From positions 43,300,001 through 43,364,000 of the forward strand of contig NC_057835.1 in the NCBI RefSeq assembly GCF_910594005.1: 64,000 nt of DNA. Reading direction: 5' to 3'. Below are positions 32,213 to 43,722 of this stretch, piece after piece. The DNA comes from Cervus elaphus. Taxonomy: Eukaryota; Chordata; Mammalia; Artiodactyla; Cervidae. Made by a program: the position numbers and the translations under genes. The notes below the pieces were generated by a model. It ran no database searches and was not told the origin of the DNA. It worked only from the letters and a program-made list of their open reading frames with translations. Each line of letters starts with the position of its first letter. Position 1 is the first letter of the stretch.

Positions 32213-33114
32213 AAACATGCAGTTGGCTCTTTTGGGCTACAGATGATCATATATTGTCAGGCAAAATGAGTCTGCGCTAGTTGTGGTGGTTGATCTTGAA
32301 TTTCAGGAGGTTATTGGGTTACTAACCATACAATGTGAATGAAAAGAGGGTTATGCGTAGAACTCAGAAGATTCCCTGGGATGCCTCTTAGCTATCCTAT
32401 ATCCTGTGAATTGAGTCAGTGGAGAACTACAGCCCATTTCAGGTAGGACTGTATCAATTCAGTAAATCAGTTCAGAGGGTGTTAAAATTTGAGTTTCTCT
32501 TGTAAGCAAAGACCTTCAACCAGTTGAAGGCAAAGGAGACATGGAATGGAATAGAAGAAGTGAGATACATATCAGCTACAATCATGTTACTACTTGCAGA
32601 AATGAGGACTGCAAGAGTTATGGGTATTTCTAATTTTTATGAATATATAGTTTAAACAACTATTTTCATTTTCCATCTCTCATTCTTCTAGCATCTAACA
32701 TCAAAGTTGAAAATACCAGGTAATTAATCTGTTCAATATTTTAGTTATAAGATATCAGAGAGAATGACTCAGCCAGAAGAATGAGTATTACTGAAAAATG
32801 GAAAAAAGGACATTGTACCCTTTATGAGAAAGTTAGTTAGCATGCTTATGGTGGTATACAGGGTAGATGTGTAATATTAGGCAGAAGTATGGCATTGCTA
32901 TCATCTTTATTTGGAAGTTAAGTGTGGTTACAAGAGGTCTGTTGGTGCCTAGCTGACAAGGGATGGGCTATGGTGGCTTTTGGATGTGTTGATGTCTAAA
33001 CTGAACTACATTTCCCAGAATTTTTTTCTTTAATGTTTTGCTTAGATTTGGACACAAGGGTTACCTGTGTGAGACTTGGAAGGTGAAAAAAACCCAATAA
33101 CTCTGTTCATTCTT
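32213..33114. other. Single-copy or old unassigned DNA
   Basis: 32930-33110 is somewhat GC-richer and contains GAACTACATTTCCCAGAAT, a motif common in old mammalian LTR or DNA-element repeats. No confident assignment. Confidence 0.35.
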
Positions 33115-33263
33115 CTTCAGTCACCTAGTCACGTTTGACTCTTTGCGACTCCATGGGTTGCAGCATGCCAAGCTTCCCTCTCCTCCACTATCTCTGGGAG
33201 TTTGCTCAAGTTCATATGAACTGAACTGATGATGTTATCAAACCATCTCACCCTCTGCCACCC
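33115..33263 (-). mobile_element. BovB 3' end fragment
   Basis: CTTCAGTCACCTAGTCACGT, GACTCTTTGCGACTCCATGG and ATCAAACCATCTCACCCTCT match the last ~150 bp of BovB in reverse complement. The usual TCCATCACCAACTCCTGGA middle is partly changed. Confidence 0.8.
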
Positions 33264-34169
33264 TCTATACAGGTTGAAAAGGTCTGGCTTTTATGCAGCT
33301 CATCAAAGTTTCTGCAGATTTGCTCACAAACTTTTTTGGCATGGTCAGAAGCCCAACTCAGATCTCCAGCTCCTGCTGGAATTCTGCTGTTAACATCTCA
33401 GCTCCAAGCCAAGTACAAGTTTGATTCTTTGGTAGAATGATAGCTTCTTCTACGAGTCATCCATGACATTGAGATTGTAGACTTGGGAATGAGAAGAGTC
33501 CAGCTGGGCTCCCACGAGATGCAGATAGGAGTTTCATTTGTCATTGCTCTTCTCTACTTCTTGTTCATTTTTTGAGCCTTAACACCTGTTCTGTGCCTTT
33601 AGACTCCAAGAATAGATGGAGGTGAAATGGCACATCAAGACTATCTGCCACCACAGTTGCATCAAGTCCAAGCTCTTTAGTAAATCTTTTATTCTACACC
33701 ATCCCTAATAGTTCTATTTCTCTAATACTGACACTGTCTTCTTTTAAATATACTACCTTTCATTTCTCAACAATCAAAACTGTTTAGGAGATAGATGTTT
33801 ATATATTTTGAAGGTATATTTTCAGAACAAAATTTTTTAAGTTGGAAACTAAAATATATCAAAATTAGATAGATGATTTTCTGTAAGAATATTTCAAGTT
33901 TTACCACCTTTAAAGTCATGTCAAACTAAATACATTCAACCACTTCTTCCATAATTTGTTGTTAAAGAATCAAGCCTCTAGTAGAGATTTTTAATCCTGT
34001 GACCACTTCATTATTAAAATGTCATGATGATGTTACACATTTAATTATAGTGCTATGCATCATGGAGACTGAAGTTTACATCAAAAGTGATTTCATCTAA
34101 TGGGATATAGTAGGAAACTAGAAAATCAAGTAAAAATGTATCCAAATTAGCTCAGTTATATGTACTGAA
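33264..34169. other. Unassigned, partly GC-richer
   Basis: 33280-33660 is richer in GC than its flanks and may be an old LTR. No motif I can name. The remainder is AT-rich single-copy DNA. Confidence 0.3.
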
Positions 34170-34376
34170 GGGCTTCCCTGGTGGCTCAGGCAGTAGAAAT
34201 CTGCCTGCAATGCAGAAACCTGGTTTCGAATCGTGGGTTGGGATGATTCCCTGGAAAAGGGAATGATAACCCACTCTGGTGTTCTTGCCTGGAGAATCCC
34301 ATGGACAGAGGAGACTAGCAGGCTACAGTCTATGGGGATCACAGAGAGTTGGACATGACTGAGAGGCTAGCATTTA
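34170..34376 (+). mobile_element. Bov-tA SINE
   Basis: GGGCTTCCCTGGTGGCTCAG to GAGAGTTGGACATGACTGAG. Diverged in the B-box region (GGTTTCGAATCGTGGG). Confidence 0.92.
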
Positions 34377-34380
34377 CTGC

Positions 34381-35467
34381 AGTTTAGTTCAGTCACTTAT
34401 TCATGTCTGACTCTTTGCAACCCCATGGACTGCAGCACACCAGGCTTCCCTAGCCATCACCAACTCCTGGAGCCTGCTCAAACTCATGTCCATTGAGTTG
34501 GTGATGTCATCCAACCATCTCATCCTCTGTCGTCCCCTTCTCCTCCTGCCTTCAATCTTTCCCAGCATCAGGGTCTTTTCCAATGAGTCAATTCTTCACA
34601 TCAGGTGGCCAAAGTATTGGAGTTTCAACTTCAGCATCAGTCCTTCCAGTGAATATTCAGGGATGATTTCCTTTAGACTGGACTTGTTGGATCTCCTTGC
34701 AGTTCAAGGGACTCTCAAGAGTCTTCTCCAACACCACAGTTCAAAAGCATCAATTCTTCGATGCTCAGATTTCCTTATAGTCCAACTCTCACATCCATAT
34801 ATGACTACTGGAAAAACCATAGCTTGAACTAGATGGACCTTTGTTGGCAAAGTAATATCTCTGCTTTTTAATATGCTGTCTAGGTTGGTCATAGTTTTTC
34901 TTCCAAGGAGCAAGCGTCTTTTAATTTCATGGCTGCAGTCACCACCTGCAGTGATTTTGGAGTCCCCCGAAATAAAATCTCTCACTGTTTCCATTGTTTC
35001 CGCATCTATTTGCCATGAAGTGATGGGACCAGATGCCATGATCTTAGTTTTCTGAATGTTGAGTTTTAAGCCAATTTTTTCACTCTCCTCTTTCACTCTC
35101 ATCAAGATGCTCTTTAGTTCTTTTTGCTTTTTGCCATAAGTGTGGTGTCATCTGCGTATCTGAGATTGTTGATATTTTTCTTGGCAATGTTGATTCCGGC
35201 TTGTGCTTCAACTAACCCGGCATTGTGCATGATGTACTGTGCATATAAGTTAAATAAGCAGAGTGACAATATACAGCCTTGACATACTCCTTTCCCAATT
35301 TGGAACTGGTCTGTTGTTCCATGTCCAGTTCTAACGGTTGCTTCTTCAACTGCATACAAATTTCTCAGCAGGCAGGTAAGGTGGGCTGGTATTCCCATTT
35401 CGTTAAGAATTTTCCACATTTTGTTGTGATCCACACAGCCAAAGGCTTTGGTGTAGTCAAGAAAGCA
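34381..35467 (-). mobile_element. BovB (RTE) LINE, 5'-truncated, copy 3
   Basis: The minus-strand 3' tail starts at 34381 (CAGTTTAGTTCAGTCACTTA) and the element reads back to the box A region (FLDYTKAFGCVDHNKMWKIL, where the second aspartate of box A has become glycine). Unlike copies 1 and 2 it keeps the common BovB variants (GGTGGCCAAAGTATTGGAG, CATGGCTGCAGTCACC). A possible imperfect TSD, GCATTTACT / GCACTTACT, lies at about 34370-34378 and 35464-35472. Confidence 0.92.
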
Positions 35468-35506
35468 CTTACTTTCTTGCTTACATGTATTGAAATGTTT
35501 GGACAT
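34704..35506 (-). pseudogene. BovB reverse transcriptase remnant (copy 3)
   Basis: BovB encodes one protein with an endonuclease and a reverse transcriptase. Here only the RT palm to C-terminus is left. Two open pieces cover it: 35506-35114, with FLDYTKAFGCVDHNK, GKGVCQGCILSLCLFNLYAQ and RYADDTTLMAKS; and 35105-34704, with KEESEKIGLKLNIQKTKIMA, LLLGRKTMTNLDSILKSRDI and YGCESWTIRKSEHRRIDAFE. The YADD catalytic pair is intact, but the second box A aspartate is lost (AFD to AFG). The frame breaks between the two pieces near 35110. The endonuclease half is missing. Not functional. Confidence 0.85.
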
Positions 35507-35799
35507 GACTCATACCTGCAAATTGTTCTAAAATTTGCATAGAAAAACTATGCAAATATTCTCTAAAAATATATAGAGTATGAATTAGGCATAACATTGG
35601 CATAGGCAATAGGCATAACATTTACTACGAAGATCTGTGTAATTGTCTATTTTACATTCAGTATTGTCTTACACTGAAGTCAAACAAAAATAATATTTTT
35701 GCTGTTATGAAGGTTAAATGTAATACTTATAATTTTGTTTCATCTTTACTTTTTTCTCCAAGTACCAAGGACACTATGTAATAGTTTTACTATTTTTTA

Positions 35800-36000
35800 T
35801 ATAACTTGACATTGGATATCCTAGCCAGAGCATATGGTCAAGAAAAGGAAGTAAAAGGCATCCAAATTGAAAAGGAAGAAGTAAACAGATGATGTTGTAT
35901 AGAGAATATCCTGAAGATTCCACAAAATTGTGTTAGAAGCTAAACAAATTCAGTAAATTTGCAGGATTAAAAAAAACATAAAACATCAGTGATATACCTA
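35800..36000 (+). mobile_element. Old L1 ORF2 fragment
   Basis: TCCTAGCCAGAGCATATGGT, GGCATCCAAATTGAAAAGGA, CAGATGATGTTGTATAGAGA and TGCAGGATTAAAAAAAACAT follow the order of the L1 RT region around the catalytic ADD codons. Diverged, multiple indels; mammal-wide age. Confidence 0.75.
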
Positions 36001-36929
36001 TGATTACATATTTCCACTTGTGTTTTTAAAATAACTCAGTTAAGCTATCAAATTTCTTCCCAAAAGCTTTTTTGTAAGAAAACTCTAACTTTGAGAAAAT
36101 GAAAATTTCCTATTTGGTTAAAGTGCTTGATGACAAAATGTATAACTGCACATAATTTTCTAAAATCTGTGGAAATGTTTCCTGCTTATTCAAACATTTT
36201 TTATTGCTAACCAAAACAAAGGAAAATATGAGGTATTAAAAATATTTTAATTTTTAAAAATTGCAAGCTCAACTTTAAATTAGAGGATAAGTAACATTAT
36301 CAAATCCTTGAGTCAAAATATTGTAATCATTAGTTCTAAATTTTGTTTTACTAATATAGCATACTAATTATATGACTATAAATCAGTCAGATATTAAAGT
36401 GTAACTCTCAAGATGTATCACCAAAAAATTGAAACTATTTAGGAGGGTAAAAGACTCTAAAATTGTCAGTTAAGACAGTAGTTAGATACAGTAATGTACT
36501 CTTTGATTATAATATGATTAGTTATAGAATCATATCAGTTGTCCATATATTAATGATTATTTCTATCTCAAAATGATAATATAATTAAATTATTAATAAC
36601 AACATATCCTAGATTAAAAATAAGTCATTTTGAAATAAATTTACAACAAGTATCCCCCAATTCTAAAAGTATGTAAAAGATATATTTAGGAATAATCATT
36701 AGAGTGGCTTTTTAAAATAACAAAAACTTTTAAAAATTAAAAAAATAATTGCATATTCCCAAATAGGGAGCTGTTTGGAAAAATGGATTCCACAGTAATT
36801 TCATAGCCATGTATAGTCATTTAATATACTATGGGTTGGGAAGAAAGTTCTCCAAAGTACAGATGAGTAAGAAAATTGATCAATGAATAGCAATGATAAA
36901 ACTAGTAACAATGATAATAATAATTCATA

Positions 36930-37130
36930 GCACTTACTACCTGCTTACTATGAGTCAAGCCCTTTTCAGTAGTTTTATAGATATTACTTAATTCTCACAG
37001 CTTTGTTTTTTAGGTACTATGAGTACCATTTTTGTACAAAGGAAGATGCTGACACTCCAAGAAACAAAGAGAATAAGCTACGTGCTCAAGAACTCATGCG
37101 GCACAATTGACGCTTGATCAACAAGGTAGT
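36930..37130 (-). mobile_element. MIR SINE
   Basis: ACTATGAGTCAAGCCCTTTT, TTACTTAATTCTCACAGCTT, GTACTATGAGTACCATTTTT and CAAAGGAAGATGCTGACACT match the reverse-complement MIR. Confidence 0.75.
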
Positions 37131-38001
37131 TAGGGGCATCCCACTCAGTCAAAAATCCATGCATAACTTTTGAGTCCCCCAAACTTAACTATTAATAGCC
37201 TACTGTGACGAGAAGCCTTCCTGATAAACAGCTGGTTAACACATATCCTGTATATGTACTAAATACTGTATTCTTATGCAGGCAAAGAAATATATTAAGA
37301 GAAAAGAAAATGCTTTTAAGAAAATCATGAGAAAGAGAAAATACATTTACAGTACTGGACTGTATTTATTAATCCCTTAACTTTACACCATCTGTTTATA
37401 AACTGAATCATCCATCTGTCAGTCAAAGTATCATATCTTGTCTTGTATGACACCAAACACTGTAGATGTTATGTGTATTACTACACTAGACTTAAAAAAT
37501 GAAAAGATGATGTATTCATATTTATTTACAGGGGCATAACAATTCATGCATTGATAACAAAAGAGTAGCAATACAATAGCTTTATGGCATATTAGTGTAA
37601 TCAATAGGATTGCTTCATGGTAGTCTTGCCTGTATGCTAAGAAATGAACTATTATAAAAATTTTACGGCATACAGTATTACAGATATATTCATAATACAG
37701 TATTGAAAACACTGTTATATTAAAAACAGTCATTTATGATAGGTTAATACACAATTTCTTCAATTATGAGAAAAACATGCTTTATGATAATGCAATAATT
37801 TAAAAGCAAAGTTAGAAAACAGTAAGAAAACTAACACATTATAATTTTACATTAAATATCACTTACCTTCTGCTTGTGCAAGATAGACTAGTGTCTACAC
37901 ATAGTTTATACCTTCATGATCATCCTTTTCCTTAATTTTCTCGATGTTTTTGGACTATATTGTTTAGTAACTAACTCTCTATGGGAAATGTATTAAATTC
38001 C

Positions 38002-38228
38002 CTGGGCTGTGTGTGCTCAGCTGCCTCAGTTGTGTCCAGCTCTTTGTGACCCTGTGGACTGTAGCCCTCCAGGTTCCTCTGTCCACGGGATTTTCCAGGC
38101 AAGAACACTGGAGTAGATGGCCATGCCCTTCTCCAGGGAATCTCCCTGACCCAGGGATGGAACCTGTATCTCCTGTGTCTCTTGCATCACAGGCATATTC
38201 TTTAACCACTGAACCATCTGAGAAGTCC
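38002..38228 (-). mobile_element. Bov-tA SINE with perfect TSD
   Basis: Reverse complement from GTGTGTGCTCAGCTGCCTCA to the head CTGAACCATCTGAGAAGTCC. A perfect 10-bp TSD, ATTAAATTCC, lies at 37992-38001 and 38229-38238. Confidence 0.94.
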
Positions 38229-38238
38229 ATTAAATTCC

Positions 38239-38808
38239 TTAGTTCAGGATAAAGTTATTTGCAGGATTTTGACCTTCAGGAAAAAATGGAGTCCTTATTT
38301 ACATTTTAATTCCATGGGACTTCCAAATATTTCAGAGAGAATATTCCAGGCTCCATATTGAGATGAATGATCATTCTCTATATTTTAGTTAAAACTATAC
38401 TTCATGTTCTGTAACTTTCTTATGGAGCTTAATTTGATTAATAGCTATAATTCTATTATTTTTTAAAAAAGAAATTAGAGATAACTTTAGTATATTAGCT
38501 TATAGTGCAATTTTTGCCTTTCTTTTATTTAACCTTACCTAGATATATGAAAATGAGATAGAAAATATACAGAAAATGAATTACTGTGAAAAGGACAAAG
38601 TTAATTTCTATGAGGCAAGAGCAACACAATTTGCAAAGCAGTATTAAGATAAAGCAATTTTAAAGGTTAATCAGAGGAATTTTCATTTAAACAAATTTCT
38701 TAACACCAAATTATGAAAATAACTATCGCATTTTACAAGTGTCTGTTGCTTTGCAGTTTTTTAGTACCATCATATCATGATGATTTTTCAAAATTTGTTT
38801 TCTAAGCC
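38239..38808. other. Single-copy DNA
   Basis: No supported feature. Confidence 0.4.
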
Positions 38809-38818
38809 CCAACTGTGA

Positions 38819-39040
38819 GGGGCTTCATTTGTGGCTCAGTGGTAAAGAATCCACCTATAATCTAGGAGAGACGCAGGTTCTATTCCTGAGTGGTGAAGAT
38901 CTCTTGGTGAAGGAAAAGGCAACCCACTGCAGTATGCTTGCCTGGAAAAATTTCCTGTACAGAGAAGCCTGGTGGGCTATGGGCTACAATCCATGGGTTT
39001 GCAGAGAGCTAGACACGACTTAGCGACTAAACAACAGCAA
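38819..39040 (+). mobile_element. Bov-tA SINE with TSD
   Basis: GGGCTTCATTTGTGGCTCAG to CGACTTAGCGACTAAACAAC, with an extra GGGCTATGGGCTACAATCC duplication in the Bov-A part. A 10-bp TSD with one mismatch (CAACTGTGAG / CAACTATGAG) lies at 38809-38818 and 39041-39050. Confidence 0.93.
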
Positions 39041-39910
39041 CAACTATGAGAAAAAAGACTGCAGGTGTTTTTGTATGCTCCAGCTGGGGAGATCAGTGCT
39101 TGGAGATGTCCTCAAGGTCACAAAGCCAAAGCTTCCAAGTACTGAGTGTTTTTTCCAGCATGCTTTATTGCTTCTTAATGGAAATTATGATACAGAATAG
39201 TTGTGCCAAAAAGGATATTGTCAAACCTAGCTAAAGAAGCTAATTAAAGTACAAAATATCCTTAATGTAAGATTGGATAGCAACTTCTTGCAGGTAATTT
39301 TGTAGTTATCTAAGCAGCTTTTCATTTCTGAAATTGTATTGTACTGACTAAGATTTTCTTGCTCTTTTCATTCTTTGTCATTTTTAATATCTTTAGTGAT
39401 TTTGAAATATTTGGTGCTGGATCATTCTGCTGCAAATATGACCTGTCATTCCAACAAATGGACTGATTGAATCTGTCACACGGGTGGGATTTATAGTAAA
39501 TTCACCACAGCACAGTAAAACCATTAGAAATTGCATTGGTTTAAATGACTGAATATGAGAGCCTCCTGATTCTATCAGCAAGATGGCTTATATTTTCCCT
39601 CCAAATGACCATGGAGAGTCTTAAAATTATATCAATTTTAATGTGCATATGCTGCTGTGTTGATTTCTATTTCAGATCTGTAACATGGTTTTGGTCTCTA
39701 GAAGTCTCTATATTGAAATAATTTATGAGAAGGATTAATGAGATTTTTTATACTACAAAGTGTTTTGCTTTGAAAACAATGGATATGTATATATACACTA
39801 TTTCTTCAATATTTTAATTATTATATATTACACACATATAAACATTAATTTAAATGGATTACTCTTTATAGTACCTATAAGAATATTTTAAATCATTTAT
39901 TTTATTTTAG

Positions 39911-39975
39911 CTTTCAGACTGTCCCATTGAAATGGGAAAATACTGTAATGAATCAGAAAGGGTCTACATCTTGAA
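39911..39975 (+). other. Candidate exon 3 (speculative)
   Basis: Flanked by a T-rich acceptor (TTTATTTTATTTTAG, or seven bases later CTTTCAG) and a consensus donor (TTGAA/GTAAGT). One frame is open through the whole segment (LSDCPIEMGKYCNESERVYI...). With the second acceptor its phase would follow candidate exon 2. No protein family is recognised and 22 open codons is within chance. Confidence 0.3.
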
Positions 39976-41010
39976 GTAAGTGTTCAGATGTTGATAATTG
40001 GAAAACGAACCAGTGATTTTGTTTTTGTCATTGTTCATACAATACTTGCTGTTCCAAATAAAATACTTTGAATCCTTTTCACCTTTAAAGAAAATGCAAA
40101 TTTAACTTCCCAGATTTTAACACATAGCCATCTTTTTTACAAATATAAAAAAAAAACAACATTTCATTATTCTATGTAGACCAATGCATTTTGTTTTGTT
40201 GTCTCCACACACTTGATCACCTGTATTTTTTAGATTTTTCAAATTTAATGTAGTCATGTTTCACAGTGTATTTTACTTTACTAATCTAACAGCTCAATTT
40301 GATACTATGCCTATCTGAATACTAAAACCATAATAAAAATAACCTTTTAATAGTCTTGTAAAACAGAGCACATAAAACAAGAACATTTATTTTAGTTGAA
40401 GACATGTGCTAATTTTTTATTGAGAAATGCATTAAACATTGATACATCCAACCTCTGATTGAACCTTTAGACCTGTCATATGTAGGGGCTGTTGAAGATT
40501 TATTGCACAATATAAAATTAGGCATATACAGTAAACTTTATAGTAAATGACCTTTGCAGACAGGAGACTGCCACGGAGAAAAGTTGCACAACAGAAGGGG
40601 ATTTGAAAAACATATTTAAAGACATTCAAAGATGAGTGATGGAAACTGAAACACATAAAGAGAAAAAAATATTCTGCAATGAAATAGATACACAGAAAAT
40701 GTACTTTCTGAAATGAATAGATGCTTTTAACATCTCTAACTCATTTGTTATACAACAATCCACACCGAAGAACAGGTGTTTAACTCCAAACATAAAAATA
40801 TGCCTATTTAGTCATGCCAGTTTCACAAAGTACTTATAAAATATAAATACAAAAATATCTGTTTAATCCATTAAAAAAGTACAAATTAACAGAACAATAA
40901 AGACTCACTTAAGGATAAATATGTGTCAAAAGCAAGCACCCTATGATCTGACAGAAGGTTGATTTCACCGTGAATTGAATTTAACACACGTTTCATTTGC
41001 TGATAAGTCC

Positions 41011-41089
41011 ATTTCTCTCTCTTCTGTCCTGTCTTGCCCTCTCCTCTCTCCCCTCTTCTTCCCACTTTCCCTCTTTCTCTCCTCTCCTT
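41011..41089 (+). repeat. Polypyrimidine tract
   Basis: Almost 80 bp of C/T (TTTCTCTCTCTTCTGTCCTG through CTCTCCTCTCCTT) with few purines. Such tracts can form triplex (H-DNA) structures. Confidence 0.8.
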
Positions 41090-41767
41090 AAATGGATTAG
41101 TGAATTGCCCATCAGTATCAGTCTTCTTTGGGAATAAATACAAAAACGCCTACTGCAGCTCAAATTTATTGGCATGATGACCTAATGAAGTTTTAATTGG
41201 AATTGGGCAAAAAGTATCTTGAAGCTTTAACATTGCTTGTGCAAAATGTTTAAAGAAAAAAATGTTATATCAGAAAGACAAAAAGCTGTATAAAAATATT
41301 TCAAGGTGATGTCATTTATTTCTTACTAATGAGCATGCATTTATTGATTTTTGAAAGAAAAATTAAAACCTACACCTATTATCAAAAAACAATGTTAATA
41401 ATAAGTCTGTCTAGTAATGGAATCAATTTTTCTCAATATGGTAGAGAAATTCACATTTTATCATCTATTTTCCACAATATACAAGAGTGGATGGCACTTG
41501 GAAGTTTTCTTAAAATTTCTGAACACATAATTTCTTGATTTTTGTGTAAGTTTAAGTTATATTGCATGGATCCATGGGTTTTTTCCCTGTGTAAAAGAGC
41601 TAAGGTACTCAGAGAGGCATATCAAGATTCTTCAGTGTCTCAAAAACATTGAAGCATACTTTCATTTTTTTTTTAAGGTAAAATATCTACAATTAACCAT
41701 TTTCCTACCAAATTGGATTATTTCTTCTGAACAAATGGTGCGTTTGTAGTACTTTATTAATATTGGC

Positions 41768-41961
41768 ATCAGTTCAGTTCAGTTCAGTCACTCAGTCATG
41801 TCTGACTCTTTGCTACCCCATGGTCTGTCCACGGAATTCTCCAGGCAAGAATCCTGAAGTGAGTTGCCATTCCTTTCTCCAGGGGATCTTGCTGACCTAG
41901 GGATCAAACCCGGATCTTCTGCATTGCAGGCAGATTCTTTACCATCTGAATTACTAGAAGC
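41768..41961 (-). mobile_element. Bov-tA SINE
   Basis: Begins ATCAGTTCAGTTCAGTTCAG (BovB-like tail) and ends TTCTTTACCATCTGAATTAC. A short internal deletion removes part of the Bov-A unit (CCATGGTCTGTCCACGG). Confidence 0.9.
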
Positions 41962-42662
41962 CAGATGCAGTTGTTCATTTCTGAGCCCTAAGAGTAAACA
42001 TCAAGTAATAAATCATATCAAGGTTTTAAGGGGGTGCAGAGGAAGTGGGAATATTCTCCTGCAGTAAATGCTCCTGTGCCATCATACCCCTTTGACAGAT
42101 GGTACTGTTTAGCCATGAAATTGAATTGAGTAGCATAGCCTTTCTCTTTTTCTTATTGCAGGGATTCAATGCAAGAGATAAAAGGGAAATCATAACTAAG
42201 GGCTGAACCTGATCATTAACACAGCTTTGCCCTTTTATTGTGTTTCCTGTTCAGAGACTCTTCTGGGATTTTGTTAAAGATGTCCCACATTTTCTTTTTT
42301 TTTTTTAATTCTTTATTACTTTCACTTTTCTTTCTTCTTCTTCTTTTTTTTTAATAGACTTTCTTTCTGGTTAGAGATTACCAAGACAAAAACAAACAAA
42401 CAAAAAACAAACAGACAAAAAAACCAACCAGCCACCATCCTTTTAACAGAGTTCAGAGGGAAATCTTTATAAAGATTCCAGATGAAGAAAAATTATTTTT
42501 CTTACCTCAATTTATTCTCCCCATTGCTCCCTACATGATATCATTGAAATCAATCTTTTTTTTTTTTTTGATCTTTGTAAATTTCTTTCACTTTTAATGG
42601 AAGTGGACTTTGAAATACTGACATGAAGGTTTGTGCATGAAGTAAAGCTGCTTGAAGGACTT
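41962..42662. other. Single-copy DNA with low-complexity tracts
   Basis: T-rich tracts at 42294-42360 and 42559-42571, and a (CAAA)n tract at 42387-42432. No gene. Confidence 0.45.
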
Positions 42663-42885
42663 CATAGGTGACTTCGGTAAAGAATGCCTGTAACGCAGGA
42701 GACATAGGACACATGGGTTTGTTCCCTGGGTTGGGAGGATCCCTTGGAGGAGGAAATGGCAACCCATTCCAGTATTCTTGTCTACAGAGTGCCATGGACA
42801 AGAGGAGTCTGGAAGGCTACAGTCCACTGAGCCTCAAACAGCTGGACGCAACTGAAGTGACTGAGCATGCATGCACGCAACGCTG
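42663..42885 (+). mobile_element. Bov-tA SINE
   Basis: Head slightly damaged (GGTGACTTCGGTAAAGAATG). Continues through GTTCCCTGGGTTGGGAGGAT to the Bov-A part ending GACGCAACTGAAGTGACTGA. Confidence 0.88.
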
Positions 42886-43440
42886 GTTGAAGACATTGAC
42901 CAAGAGAAATACCACCTCCTCCTTTCTCTTCTGTCTCCCACATGGCTTCACTGCAGGCCTGCCTAGCAACTCTCCAGTCACTTCCTCACTGTGCAGCCTA
43001 GAATGCTGCCTTGAAGGCCTTCTCTCAAGATTTGTGTACTTTGTTGTTTTCACATTTTGAGGCTACTAAGGTGACTGCAGTAAAGTTCACACATTAGAGT
43101 AAATTTTCCTGCAACTAATGATTGATGAATAGCTAAATTCTGGTGTTTGAAATTTTATATATATATTTAAAAATTTTATTTATAGTAAAGTTCTAGTGTT
43201 GGGCTAAAATGGTTCAAAGTTAGGATGACACAAGGAATTCAGTATTTAATTCAACAAGGTATACACTTTATAGAAATTCATTAAGTTGTTTGCACTGTTT
43301 AGACACTCACTAGAAGTAAATTAGGAATAAAGATACTCTTCTGGCAATCCAGAAATATAACTTAATTTTTAATGAATTTTCTCTTTATTTTCTTTACTTT
43401 GCTCCCAATAAAGTCACTATTAACCTTTTTATTTCTTATT
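42886..43440. other. Single-copy DNA
   Basis: 42900-43060 is GC-richer, with a 130-codon SINE-derived frame running through it. No gene supported. Confidence 0.35.
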
Positions 43441-43620
43441 CTTTATCCATTCAGCACAGTTTTATTTAGCACTTCTGCTGTACCAGGCACTATGATGACC
43501 TTGAAGATACAGTAGTGGTCAAGATCACAAAGTTCTTGTCTTCAAGATATGTACAAACTACTTAGAGAAACAAAAATAAATGATACAATGAGTGCTGCAA
43601 TGGAAATAATTACTAAAGAA
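43440..43620. repeat. Old mammal-wide repeat, family unassigned
   Basis: TTTATTTAGCACTTCTGCTG, TACCAGGCACTATGATGACC, GATACAGTAGTGGTCAAGAT and ATAAATGATACAATGAGTGC match a very common old mammalian repeat that I cannot name safely. Confidence 0.45.
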
Positions 43621-43722
43621 GCTTGTGAATTTATGGCTTCTGATCCCATTCTTCTGCAATTATAGGAACATAACATTTTTGCCTTCCTTTCTTTCCACAA
43701 TCAATCCTGTCTCACTTGGAGA

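Larger units (their letters stand above)
35468..37991. other. Mostly single-copy DNA with old repeats
   Basis: Includes an old L1 ORF2 piece at 35800-36000 and a MIR at 36930-37130. The 100-codon minus frame at 37431-37733 has no recognisable motif and sits in AT-rich sequence. Confidence 0.4.
39051..41767. other. Repeat-poor single-copy DNA
   Basis: 2.7 kb with no young repeat. Contains an exon-like segment at 39911-39975 and a pyrimidine tract at 41011-41089. No credible coding gene. Confidence 0.45.

Noticed and set aside
37431..37733. 100-codon minus-strand frame
   Set aside because: No motif, AT-driven hydrophobic composition, no splice or promoter context.
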